Assembly: GCA_011009095.1 (NCBI GenBank)
Contig: VTPC01000842.1
Span: 589,734-653,733, forward strand
DNA length: 64,000 bases
Origin: Ignelater luminosus
Taxonomy: Eukaryota > Arthropoda > Insecta > Coleoptera > Elateridae
Direction: 5' to 3'
Every line of letters starts with the position of its first letter. The stretch's first letter is position 1. Position numbers and translations under genes: made by a program. Below are positions 31,851-44,786 of this stretch, piece after piece. The notes below the pieces were generated by a model. It searched no databases. It saw only the letters and a list, made by a program, of their open reading frames with translations, and was not told the DNA's origin.

Positions 31851-34800
31851 GTTTTATAAACATCTTGAATAAAAATAAGGTAGTCGAGGTTTACTAAACT
31901 GAGCCCAAAAGAATTAATATTTCTTGGAGCTCATGGAACATATTTTGTTTGTTCTTAAGTCTGTGCTCAGTACAAAGACAAAAAAAATACTTAATCAATC
32001 TGTTTCCCAAAGAAAATCCATCACGTGGAAAGGTGTCTTGCCACGGAATTGGAGGTGCCATTAAAAAATTAATAATAAAAGCAGTTTTCAACCAAGACAG
32101 GACCCAGTCACAACGCCTAAAAAGTTGTTTGACTCTGCTCAGAAGAACATTGCTGTGAGTTTTATTTTCGATAACCAGCGTAAAGCTAACCGTGAGCTTT
32201 TGCGGTTCGGTAAGAAAACGTAACTGCGATGTGTGGTACGTTCGTTACAGTTACTATATTCCTTCGTTCCGTTATCAAAAAATTAAAGATCAATTTATTG
32301 AAGGTGAATTAAATATTTAATTGAGATTAAAATTTAAATCTAATTAAATGTAAATTCCGATAATCTGATTGGTCGGAATATTAACAATTAAATGTTTTAA
32401 CAATTCCTCTTTGAAAATAAAGGAGAAACATTGTCTCAATTCGACTCCGTGTGCAGTGTTAATTGTGTTGAGAGAGGTAATTCGTGGTTTCCTTTCTAAT
32501 GGCATATACATGTAGATAGTGCTTACCAATGTAGCCTATTTCTGATTTAAAATCAAATAGAAGGGTGTAATTGTGTTCTCTGCGCATTTCACGGTGCTGC
32601 TTTGTCTTTGGGCGTACAAAGTTCGATAAGTAATTACCGAATAACTAAGGAAAATTCTATCTTGATAATTTGCAGGCTTATAAAAGAAATATCAAAGAAT
32701 GTGTGCATATCTTTGTTTTTTGGAATTTCAAAACATCGGGTTAGTGTTGAAAATGATTTTTGTAAAATAAAATGTCCTGAAAATTACACTAAGTAAACAT
32801 GAATTTGGCCGTTGTGTACGTGTCATAAAAAGATACCTCTCGTCCTTTAAATTACGCTAAATTGCAAGCCCCTGCTGTAAATAGGTCGAAAAATGTACAC
32901 GCTTAAAGAGAACAGTGCACGCAAAGAAAGAAATAGGTATGTCTTGTTTTGTCTTAGAAAATAGTTTCAGTAGAATCTAAGACATGAAAGTCAATTTTCT
33001 CCAAAAATTGTGCGATTTGAGGTTGAATGAATCTTTAGTGAATCTCCGTCTCTTATAGTTCTGGTTATATTACAATATTTTATTAATTAATTAATTTTTA
33101 AAATATAACCCATATAAGTATTTAAAGGAATTTAAAATTTATTACGATCGCGTATAGAATTTTGAGATTTTACTGATCTCACAGATGCCTTCACAAGTCT
33201 TGCAGCCACGATAGAACTGCATCATTAGATTGATCAATTGAACAAAGAAGATTATTCAATACCAGTTTTCTCATGAGATGTGTCGTTTTCGAGCAAAATT
33301 AAATTCTTCGATTTTCCAGTGCCCTTAATCAAAATTTCTAAACAATAAACAGCTTTTCAAATTTTTGTAACCGCATTCAATTTAGAAGAAACAATTAAAT
33401 TCATCTAACTTTCTAACCATCCTGTATTACCTACTGAGGAGCTTTGTTGCGGTTAACCTCAAGAAAACGTGTGTTTGTAAGTGACTTGGTAATTTTTCAA
33501 GTTTATTAACATTTCTGATGGGGAATTATATTTTTTATAAACTTCTGGGATGAATATCCAAGTTTATTGGCTTTCAAAAAAAAAAACAAGAAATTACCTT
33601 GAAAACAAAACCGAGAAAGACGGTGGTTGTTTTCAACTTGATTCGCAGAAGATGATTTAATTTTCTTTATTTTTTTCCTTAGCTTATCGTTTTTATCTTA
33701 TTGCATCTATGGTTATTTCACCTTGACCATTTCATCACATAATGGAAATAAAAAAAATGAAGAAGAATGAATTAAAAATTTTATGGTGATGGCATCACTA
33801 GCCAAAAGACCCAAACAATAGCATTTTGATGATTCTTCTCCTAGCGTGTATAAAAAATATCAAATGGATTTAAAAATGGATGTTCCGACTTACGTGAGAC
33901 ACTCTATACGTAGAAACAGCAAATCTTGTTTCCGTCTTTCAAATCTTGATTTTAAATAATTCATTACAGTTTTGAACTCGTAGAATAAGAATAAGTAAAC
34001 TACTGGTGGTTTCCTTATTAGTAAGCATAATTAGCAAAGTTGTCACAAGCTTGCTCCCAGTTTTTGCTCTTTTTGTTAGCTCTCGTACTAATGAATTAAA
34101 ACTAGTTTATAGATAAGAACAAAATAAAACAAGCTGCTAGCTACTGTGGAGTTTATTCATTTAATAATTCTACGAACTGTTCAAATTTTAATTTAGTGTC
34201 GTTTAAAAGGCCTTTTGAAAATCGAAAGATTGCATAAATTCATCAATTTCCAAATCCACCTTAATGCTATTCTAGCTAAAAATTCAAAGGCACAGCTAAA
34301 AGATTCAAAAACGGGAAAATTCTTATTATACTAAAAAATTTATTTCAACACATTAAGTGTGCATTAAACTATGAAAAATAAAACAAAAGCATTTTGAAAA
34401 CAAATTCAAAACTTGTTTCTCGTACGTCATTCGCTGCAATTATTTACACTATGTTTGCGTTCAGTATTTTTTTATAATAATGACATCATGCCCGGTTAAA
34501 AATAAAAATTATTATTTACCAACCGCTAATTTTTATTAAAAAATCAAGAACGTCCTTTTCATAACAGACTAAAAATCTCAATCGATAATCAATCATCACC
34601 AATGTCCTGTTCAATGAAATTATTCCTTCATCTTGGCGTCTTATTAAAAAAACAAAAAAGAGAAAACTGGTCGTTGGTCTTGATTGTAAAAGTCAAAGAC
34701 CATCGGGCAACATGACTTGGTGAACTATGAAGTTACAAGCCGATCACTCTATAACACCTGCCTTACCAGCCACATCCGCCAGATTTCATTACAATACATT

Positions 34801-36548
34801 AAGCCGAATTACATATTCTAATGAGACCCGTTCCTGGACAATGACACTTCGTGTGAAGTAATGTTATAAATACTGACATCGGCAAATGTATGCGGGTATT
34901 GCACTTAATGCATTTCGATGATGCCGCTGTGTGTGTGTGTGCGGTTACACACATAACGCACACAAACAAACATGCACTCTAATATTCAGCCCAGAACAAT
35001 GGGGTGTGGGGCTCTCTCGTGCACTGTAAATCCAATTAAATCCGTTTCCGTTCATTTTCGAATTTAATTATCGTAACTTGACTGCAATTTACAATATTAG
35101 TCTAGTATTATGTACGGCGAACCGTACTGAAACCCGAGTACCTCCAACTGCACAAAAGATAATTTATTTGAAAAAAAAAGAATGTAGCAGAACAAGTAAC
35201 TTTTTGTTGGCGATCGCCGATATTAATATTAATACGCAACCAAATATTCATACCGCGTCCTGTATGTTGTATTTATTCATACATATGGGTATCATTTTAT
35301 GCATCTAGCCAAATTTATATGGGCGCGGGTAACTGATCAGGATATCAATAAGTTTGTTGATTGAGCAAAATTACAAGCATTAAATTCAAGTGTGGTATTA
35401 TCTTGGAACAAACTGAATGAAAAATTTTATAGCCTCCCACGACAACATGCAAATAAAGTGTGGTGGTTATTTCTAACTTTTTTATCTTAATTACGAAGTT
35501 TTAAAATTCCGGAATTGAAGAAAATTTTAAATCAATTGAAAGGTTGCAAATTGTAATAACTTTCAATTCTTGCACGAGCTCAACTCTCAGATTTTTACAT
35601 TCTAATTTCATTATTAATTAATTAGGTTTACGAAAACAAAAATACCTTTTGATTAAATGATTCTATTCTCCAACATACATAAAATTTGTTTTCTGGTACC
35701 TTTTTCAAATTAGGTAAAACTGTAGCTGCCTTAAGATTGTCGCATTTCACAAAATTGAACAGAATCTTGTTAACTTGTACAAAAGCTCGACAATGAATAA
35801 AAAGAAGTGATGGACGCAACAAAAATCTGTATTTCGAAATCTGTTTTTATACAATCAAATCAGAAGTTGGAATACAAGGTTTTAAGATGTCTAGAAAAGC
35901 TGAATAAGATAGATATAAAAACATCCAATAAAAATAACAGCAATTAAAATGGTATGACGTTTAATACAGATTGATGATAGCATTTTGGAGAAAACAATCC
36001 TAGAATACGAATTCGAGCAAGAAGAAATATGCTTAGTGCAGAGAAAAATCAAAACATTAATAAGAAAGTAAGCAAAGATAGAAAATGGAAAGATTTATGT
36101 ACTTTAGGATGTGTTTCATTCTTAGCCTTTAATTCTGTTTAAGCGAAAGCTCTTGTTTGGCCGAGAATCGGAGTTTTAAGAAAAACTTTAAAATGTAATA
36201 AAAGATTCGTAAAAAGTACAAGAACAGCCCAAATTTTTTGCAAGAAGTTACATCGCTTAATATTGAAACTTTTAAGCATTAGGGTGGGAGGTGTAGAGAA
36301 CGTAAGGCAGAAAAGAATGGCAACAAGAAACATTTTAACTTCCCACTTGAAAGTCTTCAAAGGGTCTTAAAGGTGCATTTTTCTGTTGTTCTGAACTGTT
36401 TGTTAATATTCTCTACCTTCATTTTGACTTCAGGGTTCGAATTCCCGAACTGACTGTGTACAGATTTGACTACCCCATATTTTTGCTTTACCATATCTAA
36501 GATGCATAGTGAAACGTGAAGAAAAAGATGGAGAAGCAGTGAGCAAGC
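31851..36548. other. Long stretch without a recognisable gene
   Basis: No element terminus or coding motif that I can name. It contains a short (GT)n tract at about 34929-34943 and long AT-rich runs. It may be intergenic or intronic. Confidence 0.5.
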
Positions 36549-36690
36549 CAAGCGCCGTAGATTACTTAGTCGCTTTGATGATGATGTATCTGGATCAGAT
36601 TTTGCTGGACAATGTTTTTCTTACCGAGTTGAAAAATGAAAAAGAAGGGTAGTCCTTAGACTCTGAGTGTAGATCTTCAAGCTTTGAAGG
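36549..36690. repeat. Repeat pair, copy 1 (partner at 38885-39000)
   Basis: It shares a segment ending TCGCTTTGATGATGATG and then TTCTTACCGAGTTGAAAA with 38885-39000. A looser match continues downstream with ACTCTGnGnnTTCAAG. Both copies flank the ~118-bp array. The nature of the sequence is unknown; a weak open frame on the plus strand at 36712-36897 follows copy 1. Confidence 0.55.
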
Positions 36691-37524
36691 AAATTCTGAA
36701 TCATTCTTTCAATGTTGCTGTATTGTCCTGTTCAGATATGGGCTGCTTACAAATTTCCTTTGATTAGATGGAGAATGGTGCATCCCGAAGATCCTCCTAC
36801 ATGTGGCGATATGGCCAAAAAATGGGTAGATGAGGACTCTCTTTTAACCAATTGGCCTTATACAGCCGCTTGTTCGGTTCTTTCTGTTTTTAAATGAAAT
36901 GCTTCGTGTTTTATTGTTGTTCTTTGTCTACAAGAAAGAGAAAGAAAGAGAAATATTTTCCAGCTTCGGAACGGATCTAGGTACTGATTCCGAACTTTTT
37001 TCCTTTTGCCACGAAAAGTCGAAAGAGAGAGGGGGGAATCAAAGTGCACGCCGATCACCGATCGTCATTTGTTTGTTTTTTTTTTTGACCAACACCCCAC
37101 ATATTGCGAACATATTTGCATATCCAAAGATATTTAATTTGGTGGATGGCTCAATAATAAATATTTGTGAAGCGGGCACGTGTATCAAGAAACACAACAT
37201 TGAAAGACTATACGTATTAAGACCTTTTAAACAATTGAGATATCATCGTTTGTTTTTTGACAGTTATATATGAGTTTTTACCCTTTTGGGATAACGTCAC
37301 AATCTTCCTTCCCGTTTTGTCTTTAGTTAAACAGATATAAGAGACAAAACAAAAAAAAGACACCGCGTTAATTAATTTATTAATTGACAGCCTGAGCATC
37401 GAGACGGCAGTGCATTTGTGTATTTTAGTTACTTTCAGGATCATCAAGTTTGTTTTCAATTTAATCTAAGTCATGCGCAAAGTTACCAGATAATGACGGC
37501 ATCCCAAAAGATTAAGAACTGAAC

Positions 37525-38370
37525 TTTATCCCATATCTTCGGAACGGCTGATTAAGATGGGACTTTGCTGGTTAGGTGAGATGGAGACTGACTTCCAAAC
37601 AATCCGCGCGCCGCCGATCACCTTTTGTTTTTTTTTTTGACATATATCTTGTATCTTGGGAACGGCTGATCTTATCGAGATGGGACTTTGATTGTTAGCT
37701 GTGGTGAAGGAATAATCGTAAACGGTCCGGGCACCACCGATCGTCTTTTGTCTTCTTGACATATCTTGTATCTCGGAGACGATCGATCCTATCGAGATGA
37801 GACTTTGATTGTTAGATGTGGTGGAGAAATAACTTTAAAACGGTTCGGGCACCACCGATCGTCTTTTATTTTTTTTACGTATATCCTCATCTCAGAAACA
37901 GTTGATCCTATCGAGATGGAACTTTGATCGTCTTTCGTCTTTTTGGCAGACATCCTGTATTTCGGAAACGGCTAGTGTAATAGAGATGAGACTATGATTG
38001 TTAGGTGTGGTGGAAGAATGGCTTCTAAACTATACAGGGACAACCGATCTTCTTTTGTTGGGTTTTTTTTTGATAAGCTATCCTCTATCTCGGGAACGGC
38101 TGGTGGTACCGAGATGGGATTTTAACTGTTAGGTGTGGTAATGGGACGACCGATCGTCTTTTGTTTTTCTGACAGATATCCTGTATCTCGGGAACGGTTG
38201 GTACTATCAATTTTTGACTTGGACTGCTAAGTGTGGTGAAGGAAGGGCTTTCAGACGACCTGGACACTATCGATCGTCTTTTGTTTTGCTTTTTTTTTGA
38301 AAGGTATACTGTATCTCAAGAACGTCTGGTTGTATCGATTTGGGACGTGGACTGTTAGGTGTGGTGGAGG
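37525..38370. repeat. ~118-bp tandem array, about seven units
   Basis: Units contain TCGAGATGGGACTTTGATTG, TTAGGTGTGGTGGA and GATCGTCTTTTGTTTT, with the last motif at about 37618, 37739, 37858, 37927, 38047, 38152 and 38270. Spacing is mostly 105-121 bp, with one short unit of ~69 bp. An outlying motif copy is at about 37063. The same family forms the three-unit array at 5062-5445. Confidence 0.85.
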
Positions 38371-38374
38371 ATAG

Positions 38375-38460
38375 GGCTTCTAGTTCTCTTAAGAAGGATT
38401 ATGGCTCTATCAAGAATAGCAATGACGGACGAAGTTCGTTAGCTGTTTGAAGGCCTCTGT
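38375..38460. repeat. Single unit of the ~95-bp family fused to the ~118-bp array
   Basis: TCTCTTAAGAAGGATTATGG and GACGGACGAAGTTCG match units of the 30225-30910 array. This piece follows directly on the last ~118-bp unit, so the two tandem families are joined here. Confidence 0.65.
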
Positions 38461-38614
38461 TTGGAGTCATGCTAAAATTTACTCCCTAAAAAGAAACGAG
38501 ATAAACGAAAATATGTTTAGTGTGCAATGTTAATTATTACAGTTCTTTATCTTCAACTTCTTAAGCTAGAAATATTAGCTTGTATATTATTTTTTAAAAT
38601 ATGCACACACGGTA

Positions 38615-38760
38615 AAAAAAGGGCAAAGCCAGCTCTTCAGCAAGCGATGTTGGCGTGTTGGAGATTCAAGCACGGCATGTCTGCGAGTAAATGCGACCCC
38701 GATCCTGTTTCTACTCCGAGAGGGTTAGAAAACTGAAGCGCTACAAGCGCGACGATGCGA
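38615..38760 (+). pseudogene. Possible pipsqueak-type HTH remnant of a pogo-like transposase
   Basis: A short frame reads KPALQQAMLACWRFKHGMS and then sequence resembling the recognition helix of the psq HTH found at the N-terminus of CENP-B/pogo-like transposases. After a frame change, a TLRRRL-like end may follow. It is too short for a firm call and no catalytic part is nearby. Confidence 0.4.
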
Positions 38761-38884
38761 CGCCGAAGGCTCTAGTCGTGGAGTTTGCTTCATAAGCAAC
38801 TTTCTGAAGTATGTAGTAGTGATCGTTATAGTCTAGCAAGTTTCTTCAAGGCATGATGGAATAATATTAGAAGGAAAGCGTCAT

Positions 38885-39000
38885 AGGTTGCTTGGTCGCT
38901 TTGATGATGATGTTGATGATGATAAAGTTCTTTTTACCGAGTTAAAGGATATAAAAGCGAAACGAAACAAAGGCAGGGAGGGTTTAGTGTCCTTGTTTGC
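38885..39000. repeat. Repeat pair, copy 2 (partner at 36549-36690)
   Basis: It shares TTGGTCGCTTTGATGATGATG and TTTTTACCGAGTTAAAGG with the first copy. A GATGAT microsatellite-like expansion distinguishes the two. Confidence 0.5.
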
Positions 39001-39010
39001 ATCCTTCCAT

Positions 39011-42000
39011 TTCCTATGTGGCTTGAACGTACCTTAATACTAATTTTCTACAGCAGATAAATAGCTTGTTCTAGCGCATGGTACCTTTTCGTCTTATAAG
39101 ACTGCTATACATCTTTATAGGTTTGCTAGATGGTTAACAATTAAGTTCATCAAAACTTCTGTTTGTTAGGATATTAACATAGCTTTGGAATCTTCGTATT
39201 GCCTGAAAAAAAGCAAAACAGGTTTTTCCTTTTTTTCGATGACGATGGTTGCGAGACATTAGAAGTAAGGCCATCAATGCTACAACCGATGTGCAATGAA
39301 GAAGGATAGCCCGTCAACTCTGGGCCTTCAAGATTTACAGGGAATTTATATGAACCCCTTCTGAATTCTCGATCGCACATTCTTCCTGACTAGATGAAAA
39401 ATGAAACATTCAAAGCATCCTACTGCATGTGATGGTAAGGCCGAAAAGCAGAGGCTTGCAAGTAAAGGTTTTGCCGATCCGCTGCTTCTTGAACATACAT
39501 AAACTGTTATGTTGCTGTTATAAACCCAGAGAGTTCTTCAGCTTGTCGATATAATTCAAATGTAAAGCGGAAGTATACAGTTGTGGCTGATACATCGAAA
39601 TCGAAGAAAGTTTTGCAATATTCATAGAATGGAAATGTTCTTACGTAAAAAACAAAATCCAAAGAAATTAGATTTGAATAAAACGCTAACTGCCGCCTCA
39701 AAAAATCAACTGTGAAAATGATAAATGATTCTCGTACAGGACTGTCTTGTTCTGATAAGCAGATAGTATGATTTTAAATTAATCTCTTATTGCTTTCAGC
39801 TCTATAGGATTGCTTCTAGTACTTGCCTTCAATACCTAGAACTCTTATCAACATCGTATATCTAATTATCCACCATCTAAACTGCCTCATCAATTCGATT
39901 AGCATCTTCAAACTGTCATGTCATTTGCGATTGGGATCTTCCGAGTTCAATTACATTTTTGATGGGTAAATAATTTTAATAGTGTCTTTGATTTTTACAT
40001 TTTCTTTCTTGTTTGGAAGAAGCAAGATTGAAAATTAAAGCAAATCTTATTATTCATTAATTTGTTTACGTCTACATAAAAATAATAATTAATATTAATA
40101 AAAAAAAAACATTAAAAAATACTGCATCAACGGACAAAAGAATTATTCCTTTGTTTCAGATGTTTCCTGAACTTGTACGCTAACCATTGATAAATATACA
40201 GTACGATGGTTTCAAGTAGGATTACAGCTATGAACTTGAAGACAAAGTACTGTTAAATGCGGTGCATTATTAAATAAACAATGTACTTACCTAACGGTAC
40301 TTGTCATAACCAATTAAAAGACATAAATAAATGAATTGTTTATTACTAGCAATTCAATTACCTACAAAAAGAATCATAAATTACAAACAAACGCAGTTTA
40401 CTATAATAAAGCAAACACCTGAGATCCCCGTTAATTATTTACAAACATTTCCTACAGCAGTAAACAATATTTGCAACATAACCTATGATTCACCTCAGGT
40501 TTTATTAATAAATTTCCTTTTTGCGCGGGGCCGACAATTCATATTTTGTCTTTGTAGACAAGAAAGAACAATAATGGAATAGCAAAGCGTATTTAAATCA
40601 GACTTTCATTATTTCCTCGAAAAATCGCATATTTACATAATTTATGAAAATGACCTACGTTAATAAATGTCTAGGAATCTGATTAAGAAGCATCACGCAC
40701 ATTTATTTATTTATTATGTGCAAAATGTTGAACGTAAAAAAGCCAGACGTTTATAAGGAAAGAATGAGAAAAAATTGGTATAATAAGCGGCCAATTAAGA
40801 AAAAAGATTGTTAATAAAAGTTGTCTGATATAAAGGAAACATAAAAAAACGTTTGCATAACAAAAGGAAATGCGAACTATGTATACTTATACGTTGCCTG
40901 TAATAAATAATTGAAATATGTTTGACAATTTTATGCAAGTGCTAAAGGAAATTGCGTCTCTTATTATAAAAATAAATATGGTAAAGTCATCCATGAGAGG
41001 AATTACATATTAAGCTAGACGTAATTATAGCCAGATGTACATACGTACTAGAAATAACTTTAAAAATATTCCGAAAATCTTGTAATTTGGTGGAGGAGCC
41101 TCCCGTCTCATCGCCAATTTAATGTATAAAATCGTTAGCGCGCTAAAACGAATTTCACACGGTAATTTAAAGATCCTTAACAAAGACAGTAAACAAAAAG
41201 AGAGGAGAATTAAAGAAACAATACAAATTCATAGAATTATTCTATTGTTAAAGGTCATGGTGTTCGCCATTTGACATTTTCAATTCTCCCGGAGCTTTAA
41301 TATAATCAGCAGAGACTAGAATTGCGGTAACTCACAATTCAGGAACGTTGCGTAATTTCGCAGATTAATAAACAGGCATTTAACTTCCTGGAGATCAAAG
41401 TAGAATTTATTAAGTGAGCTCGGAATTTCTCAAGTTGAAGTTCTTGAAACTTTCAAACTCTTTTCGTAGTCGATCTCATTCATCGCGTTCCTTCATCAAA
41501 TACAAATTATACCTCATCACGTTTCATTCATTTTCAAAGATTATTTTTAGAATATGTTCGCGGATGGCCACAGTGTTGATGATCAAGAATGAATTATGAA
41601 TGAAAAAGAACATAGAATATAGCTCATGAATGAAAAACGCGTTTACAAAATAGGATGTTGCGCAACTAGGAGTTCTAAATCCGACAAATGGGGACACATG
41701 ACACTTTAGAAATAAAATATGCCACTCGTATGGAAGTTTACTATTACTACATCGATGTTAGTTGTCACTATAAATAGCGCTCTGTATGCCCTTAACTCAT
41801 TTATGACTTCAACACGTTCCGAATGAGACAGATTTAGAGATAATAATAATTAGCTGTTTCGACCTTCAAGGGCTTCTCTTTCGTTCTAGGTACTAGGTAA
41901 ATCTTTTGTTAAGTGTAACAAAAAAATGTTAATTCTAAGTACAAAGAAAATGACTTTCTAAAATATCTAATTGCTTTTTATCAATCAAGATTGAATTTCA

Positions 42001-42619
42001 ATATATATAAAATATTCTGATAAAATTGACAAAAATTTTATTTGCAACAAATTCCTAAATTTCGATAACGGTAGCCTTCGATATACCTAAAATACCACGA
42101 AAATAATTTAAAACGGCATGATTTATAATTAAAGATGTTATACAAAAACTTTGAATCGAGAAGGCTATATACCAATTATACCATATATGACAGATCGTTC
42201 CCCCTGTTTTAGTCGTAGCTGAATTCGGACAATTATTATAAACTTAAATAAAATACTTTTCTAACCGTGTGCTTTTTAACCGTGATTGTACATGAGAAAG
42301 AGAAACCCTACATTTAAGGACAGTATTAGAATCACCTACTAATTATCCAGTTAGTTTAAAAGATTATTGAATTCTGTTTGTGCTTTGATTTTCATAGAAG
42401 AATATTACTTACCTTATAAGAATTCCACATTTAACTATCCCTCCTATTTCAGAATTCTTCGAGTACGTCATATAGCATTTCAAAAGGCTACTGTTCTATT
42501 TCTCGGTTTCCCTTCATTTACAATTGGACTAGTATAAACTAAAGATATGAGAAAACCCCAAAAGGAACAATTGAGATTTCAGTGTGTCCAGAGAACCTTA
42601 TTGTTCAACCCAACCATCT
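39011..42619. other. Long stretch without a recognisable gene
   Basis: No coding motif, tandem array or clear transposon end. Open frames are short. It ends at the 8-bp duplication of the hAT element. Confidence 0.5.
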
Positions 42620-42627
42620 GGTACATC

Positions 42628-43973
42628 CAGTGGCGTATTTTAAAATTTGGCGTCCTAGGCCTATATAAGGTTTGCCGGCACATAAATTAACGAAAATAAA
42701 AAAAGCAAAAATCTTTTAATAATAAAAAAGACCATACAAAAGAATAAACACTATACAGGGTGTCTCCAAAAGGTTGGGAAATAGCTTAACTGCAGACTCC
42801 TGGGATACAAATAAGAAGATTTAACCTAACTTACCTAGTATATCCAAAATCGTCTCGTTAAGTTGGTACAAGGCGTCAAAGTTTTTTGAAAAAAAATTAA
42901 TTTTGCGTATAAAAATTTGATCGATTCTTATAATTTTTGGTATGACATGTTTTGTGACTACAGGGTGGTCCAAGATTCCGCTCTAGTAAGATAATAGCTT
43001 TATGTTAGGAAATAGAAACAAATTGGAAGCATAACCTAAAAATATTTTGAATTGTACAGGATGTTCGATTTGTTTGTGGCAGCATCTTACTTTATTTTTT
43101 CAAATGGGAGACCCTGTATATTACTTTATTTTTGGATTCCCTATTACATTTAGATTCATTTTTATTTACCATATTTTTAGTCTAAATTGCGCCGTTTTCA
43201 AAATATTTAATATTTTTTGAAAAAATTTAGTTTTACATTGTTTTAGAAATTTTGAAATATCTCTGGAACTAAACAGGATACGAAGATACGGTTTGATCAT
43301 CGTGTCAAATATGGGCTGCTACATCAATTCTGTTACAAATAACTTTGTTAAAGATTACTTTGATCTCATTATGGATCATTGAAAATGAAGATCTTCAATC
43401 ATGGATAACTTGATATTTTTAAATAGAACGATATGAAAATTTTTGTATAATCAGACTTAAAATTTAATTTTCTTTCATTTTTATTTAATGATCTTTGGGT
43501 CTGCGGTGGTTTAAGCGTTATTTTATAAAATCCTTTATGAACACTGATCTAAGTATTTAATTTAGAGTATTCACCAAAACTTAATAATTTGATGCGCTGA
43601 TTAGAAATAACTTGAAACAAGTGAAGCGTGAATTGCATGTGATTGTTTCCACCGACCACTCCCGCCGTCTCGTCGCCCCGCGCCGTCCTATTCGGGATAT
43701 TAACGAAAACGACACGAGAAACGACGAAACATCCCGACTAGTCCTGAGTCGCGACGGACACGTTTTGATAACTTATCAACTAAACAATGAGTTTTAGTTT
43801 TTGTTGTTAATTAGGTAGGCTTTTTAAATTTCTTCAGGTAAGTCAAGTCAAAACGCAATAAAACAAAATGTAGATAACGATTATTTATGAGAGACGCCCA
43901 AATCTTGCGCTGCCCCTCGCAGGCTGCCGCCCCGGGCTATGGCCCCCATGGCCCTAGGGTAAATACGCCACTG
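42628..43973. mobile_element. Non-autonomous hAT element with 8-bp target duplication
   Basis: Both ends are CAGTGGCGTATTT in inverted orientation. The flanks are GGTACATC (42620-42627) and GGTATATC (43974-43981), an 8-bp duplication with one difference, as expected for hAT. Near the right end is a GC-rich subterminal region with GCCGCCCCGGGCTATGGCCC. No hAT transposase is recognisable; the short frame at 43612-43797 is GC-rich but unassigned. CAGGGTG-type repeats lie inside. Confidence 0.85.
42757..43120. repeat. CAGGGTGT-type repeats nested in the hAT element
   Basis: CAGGGTGTCTCCAAAAGG at about 42757 and CAGGGTGGTCCAAGATTCC at about 42961 start after TA. An inverted ACCCTGTATA lies at about 43111. 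They look like ends of Tc1/mariner-type MITEs inserted in or carried by the hAT element. Confidence 0.5.
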
Positions 43974-43981
43974 GGTATATC

Positions 43982-44786
43982 ACATTTAGACATCCCCGTT
44001 CTTACGCACTAAAATGAGCACCTGCTGGTTTGATTATCAAATTTTTAGAGAAATTAGCTTCGTTCACAAAAAGAATTGTTGACAAAAAGTTTTCATTCTT
44101 CCTTTGAAAAGCCATTTATAAAAGGCAAGGTGAACAGGAAGATTGCTTGGTGAAAATTAGCTCAAAATGAAATGGAAATAACCGATTATCTTTTAAAATT
44201 CTCCAAACAACGCGATGGCTACCATTATGTAACTTCATTAAAAAAATTTTCTTGTGCTTTTCAACTTGATTATCTTTTTTCTATGTCTGATCTTCTTACT
44301 GTTCTGGGACGTCCAGCAACATTATACAGTGTGCCCAATTTAAGTTGCTTTACTTTACTTACAGAAAATAGTTTCCAATTTTTAAAAGCGGCAGCTATGG
44401 AAAACGAAAAATTAAAAAATAATTGAATTGCTTATTATTAAAAAAAACCTAAGTCAGTTTTTAGAGTTTCGAGATTTAGACATTTATGTAGTAACATAAG
44501 GACTTACACCGTTTGGTTTAAGAAGGAATAAATGAAAAAGGACAATATTAGAGATAAAGAGAATCATGTTAAATACAAACGGAAAAGAGGTGGGTATTAG
44601 GAATGATGATGAATACAAAGCTAATAAAATTAAAAGAGCGTAGGTGAAGCAGTGCTGTTTTGTGAAAGTTGTGGAAATAGTGCGTTTCCTTGATTAAACA
44701 TTATAAACGATATTTTTTACTAAAATTTGGTTTTGCTCTATTTTTCTTTGTTGCTTTAGGTGTAATTAAAAAACTTTTATAAAACG
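43982..44786. other. No gene recognised
   Basis: AT-rich. A short open frame at 44172-44426 has no recognisable motif. The left terminus of the Tc1 element that follows is not found here. Confidence 0.4.

Noticed and set aside
34925..34990. GT-rich microsatellite as a regulatory site
   Set aside because: It is a short simple repeat with no associated promoter or gene.
36712..36897. Plus-strand 61-codon frame with WRMVHPEDPPTCGDMAKKW
   Set aside because: The residues look protein-like but no family is recognised and it is too short to support a gene; noted only as context for the repeat pair.
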